This document shows, in pieces, positions 47,598-56,465 of a stretch of DNA of 64,000 nucleotides. Origin of the DNA: Erysipelotrichaceae bacterium. GTDB taxonomy: Bacteria > Bacillota_I > Bacilli_A > Erysipelotrichales > Erysipelotrichaceae. Position 1 is the stretch's first letter. Every line of letters begins with the position of its first letter. The position numbers and the translations under genes were made by a program. The stretch spans positions 1 through 64,000 of the forward strand of contig JAAXXT010000009.1 in NCBI GenBank assembly GCA_013334325.1, written 5' to 3'. The notes beneath the pieces are model-generated. The model was not told the origin of the DNA. It was given only the letters and a program-made list of their open reading frames with translations, and made no database searches.

Positions 47598-49196
47598 ATG
47601 AGTAAACTAAGAAGTGCGATGACGAAAAACGTCATGAACGAAGAGAAGATGTATTCAGAACTAAGTAAAGGTCTAGGTTTAAAAGCCGCCAAGAAGAAAG
47701 ATTCTTTTTGGTTAAGAAACGCCCTCATCAGTGTCAGTTTGGTGTGTTTGGTGGTATTTGGATCCTTCTATGATGGTTTAGGAAAAAACAAGATCTCTGG
47801 ATCTCTCGCAACCGCCATCATATCGATCGACATCAACCCAAGCTTTACCTTAGAAGTCGATGGGAATAATCTCGTCATTTCAATCAAAGCTGAAAACACA
47901 GACGCTGAAAAGATCTTAGTCACTGATCTTATTGGTCAAGATGCGGCTTTAGTCGTTGAAACGATCATCTTAAGAGCTCAAGAAGCTGGTTTCTTAATGG
48001 ATCCTACTTTATCTGATTATGTATTAGTTACTACTGCACCAGCGCATGAAGGTGATGAAAGTGCTGCTGATCATTTAAATGATTTGATTCAAGAAGCATT
48101 GAATAAAGAAGGCACTAGTGATGATGTCAACGTAGCTCTCATCAAAGCAACCCTTCAACAATGGTTAGATGCCTTAGATAAGAACGTTCCATTAGGACTC
48201 TATGTCATTAGTGGATTGGTCAACGTCAACGGTGAAATCATGAGCGTAGCGGATTTCTTCAAGACTTCAGGTAATCTTGAACTCTTAGAAACCATTTCCC
48301 ATATCGTTAAAAAGACGACTTTAAATACTGTATCTTTATTAGAACGTTTCCTTGATCGTCTAGAAAGAGCTGGCGTCGATGTGACTGCCTTAAGAGCTCG
48401 TTTAGTAGCCGACGGTGAAAACCTCGCTGTATTAAAAGCTGATGTCTTGGCTCTATGGGCCGCTTTAGACCCAGATGTACAAGCAGGTTCCAGTTTAAGC
48501 GATACCGCAAAAGCCGACATGAAAGTCGTCATCGAAGGTCTCTTAGCTCAACTGAAGGCCTTAGGACTTGATGTTTCTGGGTATGAAACTTACTTAGCTG
48601 CTGATGGGGCAGATCTACAATCCATCGAAAAAGAATTGGTTGCCTTATTGAACCTCAATGGAGTCGATACATCAACTGGATCTACTTTGACCTCAGCTGA
48701 TAAAGACGCCATCGTTACCTTACTAAACGATATGATCAAACAACTTAAAGCTTTAGGTGTAGATGTAAGTGCTTATGAAGCACTACTCGCAGGCACTAAT
48801 CCTGATCTATATGCATTGGAAACCACATTAAAGGGCTTATTAGCCGCTAATGGGGTCGATACGAGCACAGGTTCTACAAGTGCTGGATCACAGACGCTCT
48901 TCCAAGAACTCTCAGCCAAGATCAATCAACTCAGACTCTTAGGCATCGACGTAACAGCTTTCCTCGCTCGACTCAACGCAGTCAATCCTGATTATGCGGC
49001 ACTTGAACTCGATGTGAATATCGCATTAACCGCTAAGGGGATCGATACTACCACCGGATCAACCACAACTTCAGGTGAAGATGATGATGACGAGGATGAT
49101 GACGAAGATGATGACGAAGAGGATGACGAAGAGGACGAAGATGAACATGAAGAAGAAGACGAAGAAGATGAAGAGGATGATGAAGACGAAGATTAA
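47598..49196 (+). CDS. RsgI-like transmembrane anti-sigma factor with tandem extracytoplasmic repeats and acidic tail
   Basis: Single TM (NALISVSLVCLVVFGSF), then SLATAIISIDINPSFTLEVDGNNLVISIKAENTDAEKIL like the RsgI periplasmic domain; downstream of a sigma gene. Confidence 0.8.
   Translation: MSKLRSAMTKNVMNEEKMYSELSKGLGLKAAKKKDSFWLRNALISVSLVCLVVFGSFYDGLGKNKISGSLATAIISIDINPSFTLEVDGNNLVISIKAENTDAEKILVTDLIGQDAALVVETIILRAQEAGFLMDPTLSDYVLVTTAPAHEGDESAADHLNDLIQEALNKEGTSDDVNVALIKATLQQWLDALDKNVPLGLYVISGLVNVNGEIMSVADFFKTSGNLELLETISHIVKKTTLNTVSLLERFLDRLERAGVDVTALRARLVADGENLAVLKADVLALWAALDPDVQAGSSLSDTAKADMKVVIEGLLAQLKALGLDVSGYETYLAADGADLQSIEKELVALLNLNGVDTSTGSTLTSADKDAIVTLLNDMIKQLKALGVDVSAYEALLAGTNPDLYALETTLKGLLAANGVDTSTGSTSAGSQTLFQELSAKINQLRLLGIDVTAFLARLNAVNPDYAALELDVNIALTAKGIDTTTGSTTTSGEDDDDEDDDEDDDEEDDEEDEDEHEEEDEEDEEDDEDED
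48330..49072 (+). repeat. Four degenerate ~64-aa coding repeats in the RsgI-like protein
   Basis: G[VLI]DV anchors at 48372, 48564, 48756, 48942 (spacing 192, 192, 186 nt); GVDTSTGST/GIDTTTGST linkers. Confidence 0.85.
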
Positions 49197-49216
49197 TTAA
49201 ATCATTTCTAAAGCCA

Positions 49217-49238
49217 AACTCCTTAACGGGAGTTTTTC
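49217..49238 (+). terminator. Terminator after RsgI-like gene
   Basis: AACTCC-TTAAC-GGGAGTT then TTTCTTT. Confidence 0.7.
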
Positions 49239-49282
49239 TTTGTCGTTTGATTGAATCTTAAGATGAGATGACTTATAATGAG

Positions 49283-49445
49283 ATTGCGAAATACGGTGCT
49301 TTTTAAAAGCTCAAAAGGGAATTCGATTAAACGAAGCTGTCCCAGCAACTGTAGGTCCGGACAAGAGGAGACATACCACTGTGAAAACGGGAAGGTTCCT
49401 CAAGGATGAAAGACCAGCCAGTAGACCTGCCCTATATCCGCAACG
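49283..49445 (+). promoter_or_regulatory. Cobalamin (B12) riboswitch
   Basis: GGTGC near the 5' end, AAAAGGGAA, CCAGCAACTGTAGGTCCGGAC, and B12 box AGCCAGTAGACCTGCC at 49416-49431. Confidence 0.92.
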
Positions 49446-49446
49446 C

Positions 49447-49520
49447 TTTTATCTTCTGGGAAAAAGATAAAAAGACAAGCCTGTCTTTTTTCACACATCC
49501 CTTAGATGTGTGTTTTTATT
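49447..49520 (+). terminator. Riboswitch expression platform: overlapping hairpin plus two terminator-like hairpins
   Basis: TTTTATCTT/AAGATAAAA (49447-49473), AAAGACA/TGTCTTT+T (49471-49491), CACACATC/GATGTGTG+TTTTTATT (49492-49520). Confidence 0.65.
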
Positions 49521-49532
49521 GAAGGAGGCAAC

Positions 49533-49964
49533 ATGAAGAAAAATGCAGTAAGAATAGGTTTAGCTTTTTTAGTGTTAGTGTTAAGTTTAGGTGCCTATAA
49601 GATCTATTCAGATTCAAAGTTAGATCAAGGCTCTAAATCCATTCAAATCGTCATCCAAGACGATAAACAAGTCGTCTTATTCGATAAAACGGTCAAGACT
49701 CATGCGGAAACATTAGGAGACCTTTTAGATGAAATGATCGCAGAACAACGTTTAAGTATCGTGTACTCTGGAAACAAGACCGATCTCTATGGACGCTTCA
49801 TCACCAAGATCAATGATCTTGAATCGAAAGAAGCGGGTCCTTGGTGGGTCTATGCTTCCACAACCAACGCTGAATGTATAGCGGCTGGATATTGTGGGGG
49901 AATCGACGTGAATCCTATCCACGATAAAGACATTTTTACTTTCTCTCTAAGTATGGGTTATTGA
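49533..49964 (+). CDS. DUF4430 / transcobalamin-C-terminal-like membrane-anchored extracytoplasmic protein
   Basis: N-terminal anchor; GDLLDEMI and GPWWVYASTTNAECIAAGYCGGIDVNPIHDKDIFTFSLS fit DUF4430. True ATG after GAAGGAGG; the listed start lies in a terminator stem. Confidence 0.78.
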   Translation: MKKNAVRIGLAFLVLVLSLGAYKIYSDSKLDQGSKSIQIVIQDDKQVVLFDKTVKTHAETLGDLLDEMIAEQRLSIVYSGNKTDLYGRFITKINDLESKEAGPWWVYASTTNAECIAAGYCGGIDVNPIHDKDIFTFSLSMGY

Positions 49965-50503
49965 TGAGACCTCTACTAAAATACCTTATCTTAGCCTTAT
50001 TGGCGGCGATGCTTTTTATGGCCCAATTGACCTTGGCACTTTTGCCTAATGTAGAATTGGTGACCTTACTTTTAATGAGTATCGCGGTCCTATTTAAGTT
50101 TAAAGACGGTGTTTTAGTGGTGGTCCTGTTTACCTTATTAGAAGGGCTCTATTGGGGTTTTGCGGATTGGGTCTTAGGTTATCTATGGATATGGAGCCTA
50201 CTTGTCATTTTGACTCAGATCACCAAGCCACTTACCTTAATGAAAGCACATCGAATGGCCATCCTGGGAGGTCTATTTGGCCTGGCCTTCGGTTTCCTTT
50301 TCGCCCTTCAACACGCTGTATTGTATGGTTTATCGATGGGCATCTCCTATTGGATGATGGGGATTGGATTCGATCTACTTCATGGTTTTGCGAATTATAC
50401 TTTGATCTTATTGTTGTTTGAACCGATCAATAAACTTCTAAGTAACTTGATCAGAAAGGCGGAAAGCAGATATGGGCGTCGTAACTACGAAAACGGGAGA
50501 TAA
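49964..50503 (+). CDS. ECF transporter S component (predicted cobalamin)
   Basis: Polytopic membrane protein with S-component-like pattern; riboswitch-controlled; ATG overlaps the preceding stop (TGATG). Confidence 0.7.
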   Translation: MRPLLKYLILALLAAMLFMAQLTLALLPNVELVTLLLMSIAVLFKFKDGVLVVVLFTLLEGLYWGFADWVLGYLWIWSLLVILTQITKPLTLMKAHRMAILGGLFGLAFGFLFALQHAVLYGLSMGISYWMMGIGFDLLHGFANYTLILLLFEPINKLLSNLIRKAESRYGRRNYENGR

Positions 50504-50936
50504 GGGAACTACTTATCTAAAAGACAGTGTGGTCTCAAAAGGATCCTTTAGGGTAGATGCGATGGGCACCATCGATGAGCTTATCGCCAATCTTATCTTG
50601 ACCCAATCGATCACGAAATTGGATCGAGAACTCTTTGAGACCCCTATTAAGAAACTGATTGAAATTGGATCTTACTTAGCGGGTTATAAAGAGGTCCCTG
50701 ACTTCAAACAGACCACTGAATATATGGAGAAGATCATTATGAGTCGAAGGGAAGCTTATAATGGCTTCATCTATCCTTATGATGATCCTAGAAACGCTCA
50801 AATCAATGTCGCAAGAACGATTTGTAGACGTGCAGAACGCACCATCATTCGTCTACACGAAGAAAGCAATCAACCTGAAAGTCTCCTCATATTTATGAAT
50901 AGGCTTTCAGATTATATTTTCGTGCTTATCGGATAA
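50472..50936 (+). CDS. PduO-type ATP:cob(I)alamin adenosyltransferase
   Basis: TKTGDKGTTYL, ARTICRRAERTIIRL, FMNRLSDYIFVL. Confidence 0.9.
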   Translation: MGVVTTKTGDKGTTYLKDSVVSKGSFRVDAMGTIDELIANLILTQSITKLDRELFETPIKKLIEIGSYLAGYKEVPDFKQTTEYMEKIIMSRREAYNGFIYPYDDPRNAQINVARTICRRAERTIIRLHEESNQPESLLIFMNRLSDYIFVLIG

Positions 50937-51021
50937 ATGTAAGAGATAATGAAAACGAACTTTTAGTTTTATATGATAAAATAGTAGCACGATGTTTATA
51001 GAAGAAGGGACGGGAAATCAT

Positions 51022-53535
51022 ATGTATCAGAAAGAAACTATTTTTAAATTAAACCAAGACATCACCACGCATTTCACACACATTTTCCCTATTGAGCCAA
51101 GCTTTTCATTGACCCACGCAGGAGTAAGTCGTTTGGTTATGTTGGATAGATATTCTCAAAAAGACAGAAGTCTTAAGACCCTTGGGGTCAATGACCTCGT
51201 CGTTACCATCGTAAAAGAAGATCCTAAGTTTCCAGCTCGAGGCATTGGGATCATTACGAAGATGGATAAAGAAAAAGAAGAAGTTACTATTAAGCTCGAT
51301 GAAGAATTTAGAGCGATCTTAGAAGATGAGAAGGAAGCCGAAACAGGGCTTATTGTCCGTCCTTTTAAACGAGTAGAAAAACCTTTAGAGATCTATTATG
51401 AACAGATCGCTAAACGTGTAGGTAAGTCTTTAGCGTCCACTGAACAAACTCCTGAACTTAAAGAAAAGTTCAGTGCTTCTTTCGCTGATGAACTCGCTAA
51501 AATGAACATCATCCCTGCAGGTAGAGTACTGTATGGGGCAGGTAGTGGAACACAAGTTACTTACTTCAATTGTTTCGTTATGCCTTTTATTCATGACAGT
51601 AGAGGAGGCATCTCCAGTCATCGTGCAGAAGTCATGGAGATCATGTCTAGAGGTGGAGGTGTAGGAACCAACGGATCTACACTTAGACCTAAGAGCGCCC
51701 CTGCGAAAGGCGTAGGTGGTAAATCATCAGGCGCAGTCAGTTGGCTCAACGATATCGCTAATCTAACCCATTTGGTTGAACAAGGCGGAAGTCGTCGTGG
51801 TGCCCAAATGATCATGTTGGCAGATTGGCATCCAGACATCATCGAATTCATTGTATCTAAGATGCAAAATGCCAAGGTCTTAAAATGGCTCACTGAAAAC
51901 TCAAAAGATTATCAGATCGTAGAAGAAGCTAAACGTAAACTGAAATTCGTTCCTTTGACAAGAGTTGAAAGAGAACTATATGAAGCAGTCGTCGACAGTA
52001 AGAATGCTGCTCCTCAAGTCGTTGAATACGCAAGAGAGATGTTGATCGACGGAGGTAAACTAGAAGTCCACGCCCCTGAATTCTTATCAGGCGCTAATAT
52101 TTCAGTAACCTTTACAAAAGAATTCATGGAAGCAGTTAAACATGACCGCGACTTCGAACTTCGTTTCCCAGATCTACAGAATTATACAAAACAACAAAAA
52201 GATGACTATGATGCCAAGTGGCAAGACTGTGGTGATGTCAGAGAATGGCAAGCCATGGGTTATCCTATCAAAGTCTATAGAACGATAAAAGCCAGAGATC
52301 TATGGGATCTCGTCAGTTTCTGTTCGACCTATTCTGCAGAACCTGGAATCTTCTTCATCGACAACGCCAATGACATGACCAACGCGAAAGCTTATGGACA
52401 AAAAGTCGTCGCCACCAATCCTTGTGGTGAACAACCTTTAGCGGCCTATAGTGTATGTAACTTAGCCGCCATCAACTTAGCCAACTTCGTCGATCGTAAG
52501 AGCGGTAAGATCCTGTATAAGGAACTCGCCGATAGCGTTAAGATCTGTGTACGTATGCAAGATGACGTCATCGACGATACACCTTACTTCTTAGAACCCA
52601 ATCAAAAACAAGCCACTGGTGAACGCCGTGTCGGCTTAGGTGTTATGGGCCTTCATGATCTATTGATCTGGGCTGGTCTACGTTATGGCTCAAAACAATC
52701 CTTGGTCGCCATCGATGAGATCTTTAGAACCATCGCCGAAGCTGCTTATACAGAGTCCATCGACTTAGCCGCTGAAAAAGGATCTTTCCCTTTCTTGACT
52801 AGTCGTGAAGCTTTCATAAATACAGGCTATATGAGACAAATGAACGATGATATCCGTAGTGGTGTCCTCAAACATGGGATCCGTAATTCTCATTTATTAA
52901 CCATAGCCCCTACAGGTTCCACAGGAACCATGGTTGGGGTATCAACTGGTCTTGAACCTTATTTCTCATTCTCCTACTTTAGAAGCGGAAGACTCGGTAA
53001 ATTCATCGAAGTCAACGCCCAGATCGTAGAAGACTGGTTGGCAGTTCATCCAGAATATACACGTCAAACCTTACCTGATTTCTTCGTCTCAGCGATGGAT
53101 CTTACCCCTGAAGAACACGCCGATACCCAATGTGCAATTCAACGTTGGATCGACTCTTCGATCTCCAAAACGGTCAACGCCCCTAAAGGCTTCTCCGTTA
53201 AACAAGTCCAAAAGATCTATGAACGTCTCTATGATGGAAAAGCCAAAGGCGGAACCGTGTATGTCGATGGAAGTCGTGATTCTCAAGTCCTTTCTCTCAG
53301 TAATGATGAAGATAAGAATTGGGCTCAAATGGACCTCGTCAAAGACTTTGGGGTCAACGTCAAAGAACAACAAGTTGAAGAAAAGAAAACAGATCTTAGA
53401 TCTGATCGTATGGATAGAAACATCGGCGTTGAAGTCGGTGATATCTGCCCAATCTGTTTAGAAGGTGTCGTTGAAGAAATCGGTGGATGCAATACTTGCA
53501 CCAACTGTAACGCACAGCTTAAATGTGGTCTCTAA
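51022..53535 (+). CDS. nrdJ: Adenosylcobalamin-dependent (class II) ribonucleoside-diphosphate reductase
   Basis: NPCGEQPLAAYSVCNLAAINLANFV, APTGSTGTMVGVSTGLEPYF, C-terminal CPICLEGVVEEIGGCNTCTNCNAQLKCGL. Confidence 0.92.
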   Translation: MYQKETIFKLNQDITTHFTHIFPIEPSFSLTHAGVSRLVMLDRYSQKDRSLKTLGVNDLVVTIVKEDPKFPARGIGIITKMDKEKEEVTIKLDEEFRAILEDEKEAETGLIVRPFKRVEKPLEIYYEQIAKRVGKSLASTEQTPELKEKFSASFADELAKMNIIPAGRVLYGAGSGTQVTYFNCFVMPFIHDSRGGISSHRAEVMEIMSRGGGVGTNGSTLRPKSAPAKGVGGKSSGAVSWLNDIANLTHLVEQGGSRRGAQMIMLADWHPDIIEFIVSKMQNAKVLKWLTENSKDYQIVEEAKRKLKFVPLTRVERELYEAVVDSKNAAPQVVEYAREMLIDGGKLEVHAPEFLSGANISVTFTKEFMEAVKHDRDFELRFPDLQNYTKQQKDDYDAKWQDCGDVREWQAMGYPIKVYRTIKARDLWDLVSFCSTYSAEPGIFFIDNANDMTNAKAYGQKVVATNPCGEQPLAAYSVCNLAAINLANFVDRKSGKILYKELADSVKICVRMQDDVIDDTPYFLEPNQKQATGERRVGLGVMGLHDLLIWAGLRYGSKQSLVAIDEIFRTIAEAAYTESIDLAAEKGSFPFLTSREAFINTGYMRQMNDDIRSGVLKHGIRNSHLLTIAPTGSTGTMVGVSTGLEPYFSFSYFRSGRLGKFIEVNAQIVEDWLAVHPEYTRQTLPDFFVSAMDLTPEEHADTQCAIQRWIDSSISKTVNAPKGFSVKQVQKIYERLYDGKAKGGTVYVDGSRDSQVLSLSNDEDKNWAQMDLVKDFGVNVKEQQVEEKKTDLRSDRMDRNIGVEVGDICPICLEGVVEEIGGCNTCTNCNAQLKCGL

Positions 53536-53555
53536 AAATCCCGTAAGGGATTTTT
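53534..53555 (+). terminator. Terminator after nrdJ
   Basis: AAAATCCC-GTAA-GGGATTTTT. Confidence 0.75.
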
Positions 53556-53573
53556 ATTTGATATGATAGACCT

Positions 53574-54851
53574 ATGAAACATGTCGTCTATTGGATATCT
53601 CGTGCTTTACGTACGATCGATAATCAAGCCCTCTATGAAGCTCAACAATTTGCCCTTTCTAGACAAGAACCTTTAATTGTCTTTTTCAATCTCATCGATG
53701 ATTTTCCTCATGCGAATACAAGAAACATGGATTTCCTATTAAAAGGTTTAGTTGAAGTCTCTCTTAAACTAAAGAAACTCAATATCTCTACACTCGTTAC
53801 ACAAGGTCAATCCCTTGATCAACTCAAGAAACTCTCAAAAGAGATAGAAATCAGTGCGATATACACTGAACACAATCCACTAAGACCTATTAAACGACTT
53901 CATGAATCCGTCTCAAAATGGGCACTCGAAAAAAAGATCCTTTTTCACAGAATCAATACGGCTTGTGTCATACCTGTATGGATCGCTTCTCCTAAACTAG
54001 AGTATTCCGCGAAGACAATACGCGCTAAAATCATGAACAATTTCGAACCTTATCTTGAGAAAGACTATCCTTTGATTTCTCATCCTTATATTTCTTCGAT
54101 CAATTCTGTTTTTACCTTAGAAGAAGCAGAGAAATTGATGAAGGATAGAAACTGGGAACCATTAACTCTTTCTTCTTTGGTTCCAGGAGAAGACGCCGCC
54201 AATAGAATTTTAGAAGACTTCATAGCTCATCGACTTGAACATTATGATCATCGTAATGAGATCAACTCTCAAGGACAATCCCACCTTTCTGCGTATCTTC
54301 ATTTTGGGATGATTTCCCCTTTAAAAATGATCAGGGACGTAAAGAACTCAAATCACCCCAATGCGCCTTTGTTTATTGAGGAAGCCATGGTTCGTAGAGA
54401 GCTCGCAGAGAATTACTGTTTCTACTGTGATCACTATGATGAACTCAGTGGTGCTTGGCCTTGGGCCCAAGCTTCATTGAACACTCATCGAAATGATCCA
54501 AGAATGTATGTGTATACCCTAAAGCAATTCGAGAATGGGAAGACCCATGATGAACTATGGAATACCTGTCAAAAAATGGTCAGAGAAACGGGTTACTTAA
54601 ATTCTTATTTGCGTATGTATTGGGCAAAGATGGTTCTCTTTTGGAGTGAAAGTCCTGAAGAAGCCATCAAGATATTGATCCATCTCAATGACACTTACTT
54701 CCTTGATGGGAGAGATCCAAATGGGTATACTGGAATCATGTGGAGTGTCGCTGCGGTCCATGATCGTCCTTGGTTTGATAAACCTATCCATGGTTTGATT
54801 AGAGCGATGGGAAAAGATGGAACCTTAAAGAAAACGAAGATAAAACTATGA
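53574..54851 (+). CDS. Class II deoxyribodipyrimidine photolyase
   Basis: MYWAKMVLFWSESPEEA and FLDGRDPNGYTGIMWSVAAVHDRPWF are class II signatures. Confidence 0.9.
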   Translation: MKHVVYWISRALRTIDNQALYEAQQFALSRQEPLIVFFNLIDDFPHANTRNMDFLLKGLVEVSLKLKKLNISTLVTQGQSLDQLKKLSKEIEISAIYTEHNPLRPIKRLHESVSKWALEKKILFHRINTACVIPVWIASPKLEYSAKTIRAKIMNNFEPYLEKDYPLISHPYISSINSVFTLEEAEKLMKDRNWEPLTLSSLVPGEDAANRILEDFIAHRLEHYDHRNEINSQGQSHLSAYLHFGMISPLKMIRDVKNSNHPNAPLFIEEAMVRRELAENYCFYCDHYDELSGAWPWAQASLNTHRNDPRMYVYTLKQFENGKTHDELWNTCQKMVRETGYLNSYLRMYWAKMVLFWSESPEEAIKILIHLNDTYFLDGRDPNGYTGIMWSVAAVHDRPWFDKPIHGLIRAMGKDGTLKKTKIKL

Positions 54852-55342
54852 AACTGAAATTCAAAAAAGACCTCTCAAATAAGCAAATCGCCGCCATCGC
54901 TGTCATAGGCGTCACTTCCCCTTATATCGTTTTCTTTGGCTTTATGATTTCAACCGCAGTTATTCCTAAAGCTCCTGAACAACATGATTTTACTCAATTC
55001 CAAAATCAAGTCGAAAAAATCGATTTAGTCGACTTTGACTACATCGATGATTATGCGGTCCTAGAAACCCTTGATCCACTAAGCAACACTTCTGTTCTAA
55101 ATGACTTATCAAATCTTTGGTTTCATAATTCTGGATATGGAGATCCACCAGGCTTTGGAGGAAAGTGTATCCTGCTTTCTTTTAAGGATGATTCGCACCG
55201 AATCGTTTGTAGTATGGGATATGCCTACTTCAACGACGACGATGAAGATCTACATTTTTTTACTACTGCATGGCGATATATAAAATCAGAAGAGTATAAA
55301 ACTCTTTTAGAACGTTACTTTACTTCTAAACTAGATTATTAA
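54848..55342 (+). CDS. Hypothetical membrane-anchored protein, overlaps photolyase stop
   Basis: 4-nt ATGA overlap; one N-terminal TM; no family recognised. Confidence 0.6.
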   Translation: MKLKFKKDLSNKQIAAIAVIGVTSPYIVFFGFMISTAVIPKAPEQHDFTQFQNQVEKIDLVDFDYIDDYAVLETLDPLSNTSVLNDLSNLWFHNSGYGDPPGFGGKCILLSFKDDSHRIVCSMGYAYFNDDDEDLHFFTTAWRYIKSEEYKTLLERYFTSKLDY

Positions 55343-55362
55343 TCTCATTAAAGGAGAATCCT

Positions 55363-55674
55363 ATGAACGATATATCTTCTTACTTATTAATGGTGGTCAC
55401 CTATACGACCAAACCTGGTTTAAGATCAGCCTTTCATGAAGTTATTTTAAAAGAGGGACTTCAGGAAGCTTCTCGTCAAGAAGCTGGAAACATCGCTTAT
55501 GATTATTTCCTTTCTGTCGATCGTCCTGATGAGCTCTTACTCGTTGAGAAATGGATCGATAAAGACGCATTGTCGCTTCATAAGACCTTGCCTCATTTTC
55601 TAAGACTACAAGCTCTAAAAGATGAGTTTATAAAAAGTGTCTCAGTCGTAATAACTCAGATCGATCCTAAATAA
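55363..55674 (+). CDS. Antibiotic biosynthesis monooxygenase (ABM/YgiN-like) domain protein
   Basis: About 100 aa; GLRSAFHEVILKEGLQEASRQEAGNIAYDYFLSVDRPDELLLVEKWIDKDALSLH pattern. Confidence 0.82.
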   Translation: MNDISSYLLMVVTYTTKPGLRSAFHEVILKEGLQEASRQEAGNIAYDYFLSVDRPDELLLVEKWIDKDALSLHKTLPHFLRLQALKDEFIKSVSVVITQIDPK

Positions 55675-55687
55675 ATGCCTCAACGAG

Positions 55688-55709
55688 AAGAGTCCAACGG
55701 ACTCTTTTT
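55688..55709 (+). terminator. Terminator
   Basis: AAGAGTCC-AAC-GGACTCTTTTTAT. Confidence 0.7.
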
Positions 55710-55746
55710 ATATTTACTGGATGAGAATTGAAACATTATATAATCA

Positions 55747-55774
55747 AAAAAACGCCTCATTTATTGAGGCGCTT
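55747..55774 (-). terminator. Terminator after the ABC ATPase gene
   Basis: Minus strand AAGCGCCTCAATAAATGAGGCGTTTTTTT. Confidence 0.7.
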
Positions 55775-55778
55775 ATGT

Positions 55779-56465
55779 CTATTGATTAATATCTAGGATG
55801 ATTTTCCCATCTTTGATTTCGATGATACGATCTGCTTTTTCGGCGATGTGTTGGTCATGGGTAATGATGAGGAAGGTTGTCCCATACTTACGATTGATCT
55901 CACGCATCAATTGATAGATCTGTTCTGCGGTATCTGAATCTAAGTTTCCTGTAGGTTCATCCGCTAGGATCATCTTAGGTCGATTCATCAAGGCTCTTGC
56001 GATGGCGGTACGTTGTTGTTGACCACCAGACATCTTAAGGGCGTTGTTGTTTTTTACTTTGCTTAAACCTACGAGCTCTATAAGTTCTTCGGCTCTAGCC
56101 ATAGCTTCTTTATCTACAGATCCATGTTGGATACGATAAGGAATCAAAATGTTTTCTAAAGCTGAGAATTCAGGTAAGAGGTAATGAAATTGAAAGATGA
56201 AGCCTAAAGTCTGATTTCTAAGAATGGCCAATTCTTTTGTTTTCATCTTACTGACTTCTTTCCCATTGATGATGATCTCACCACTGGACGGTTTATCCAA
56301 AGTACCTAGGATATTCAACATCGTTGATTTACCTGAACCGGATTGACCGATGATACTACTGAAGGAACCTTCTTCGATGCTTAGATTCACATCGAAGAGG
56401 ACTTGATTCTTTATCTTATCCCCATAGAATTTGGTGATGTTTTTTAGTTCTAGGATCTTAGCCAT
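55779..56465 (-). CDS. ABC transporter ATPase, LolD/MacB type
   Basis: [58 protein letters not shown]. Confidence 0.93.
   Translation of the reverse strand: MAKILELKNITKFYGDKIKNQVLFDVNLSIEEGSFSSIIGQSGSGKSTMLNILGTLDKPSSGEIIINGKEVSKMKTKELAILRNQTLGFIFQFHYLLPEFSALENILIPYRIQHGSVDKEAMARAEELIELVGLSKVKNNNALKMSGGQQQRTAIARALMNRPKMILADEPTGNLDSDTAEQIYQLMREINRKYGTTFLIITHDQHIAEKADRIIEIKDGKIILDINQ

Noticed and set aside
49075-49194. GAT/GAC/GAA/GAG-rich run as a simple-sequence repeat or non-coding array
   Set aside because: It is in frame, ends at a stop codon, and uses mixed synonymous codons, so it reads as a selected acidic protein tail rather than microsatellite slippage.
49506-49532. Upstream start MCVFIEGGN for the DUF4430 gene
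   Set aside because: This ATG is inside a terminator stem; ATG at 49533 follows a strong GAAGGAGG and begins a normal signal-anchor sequence.
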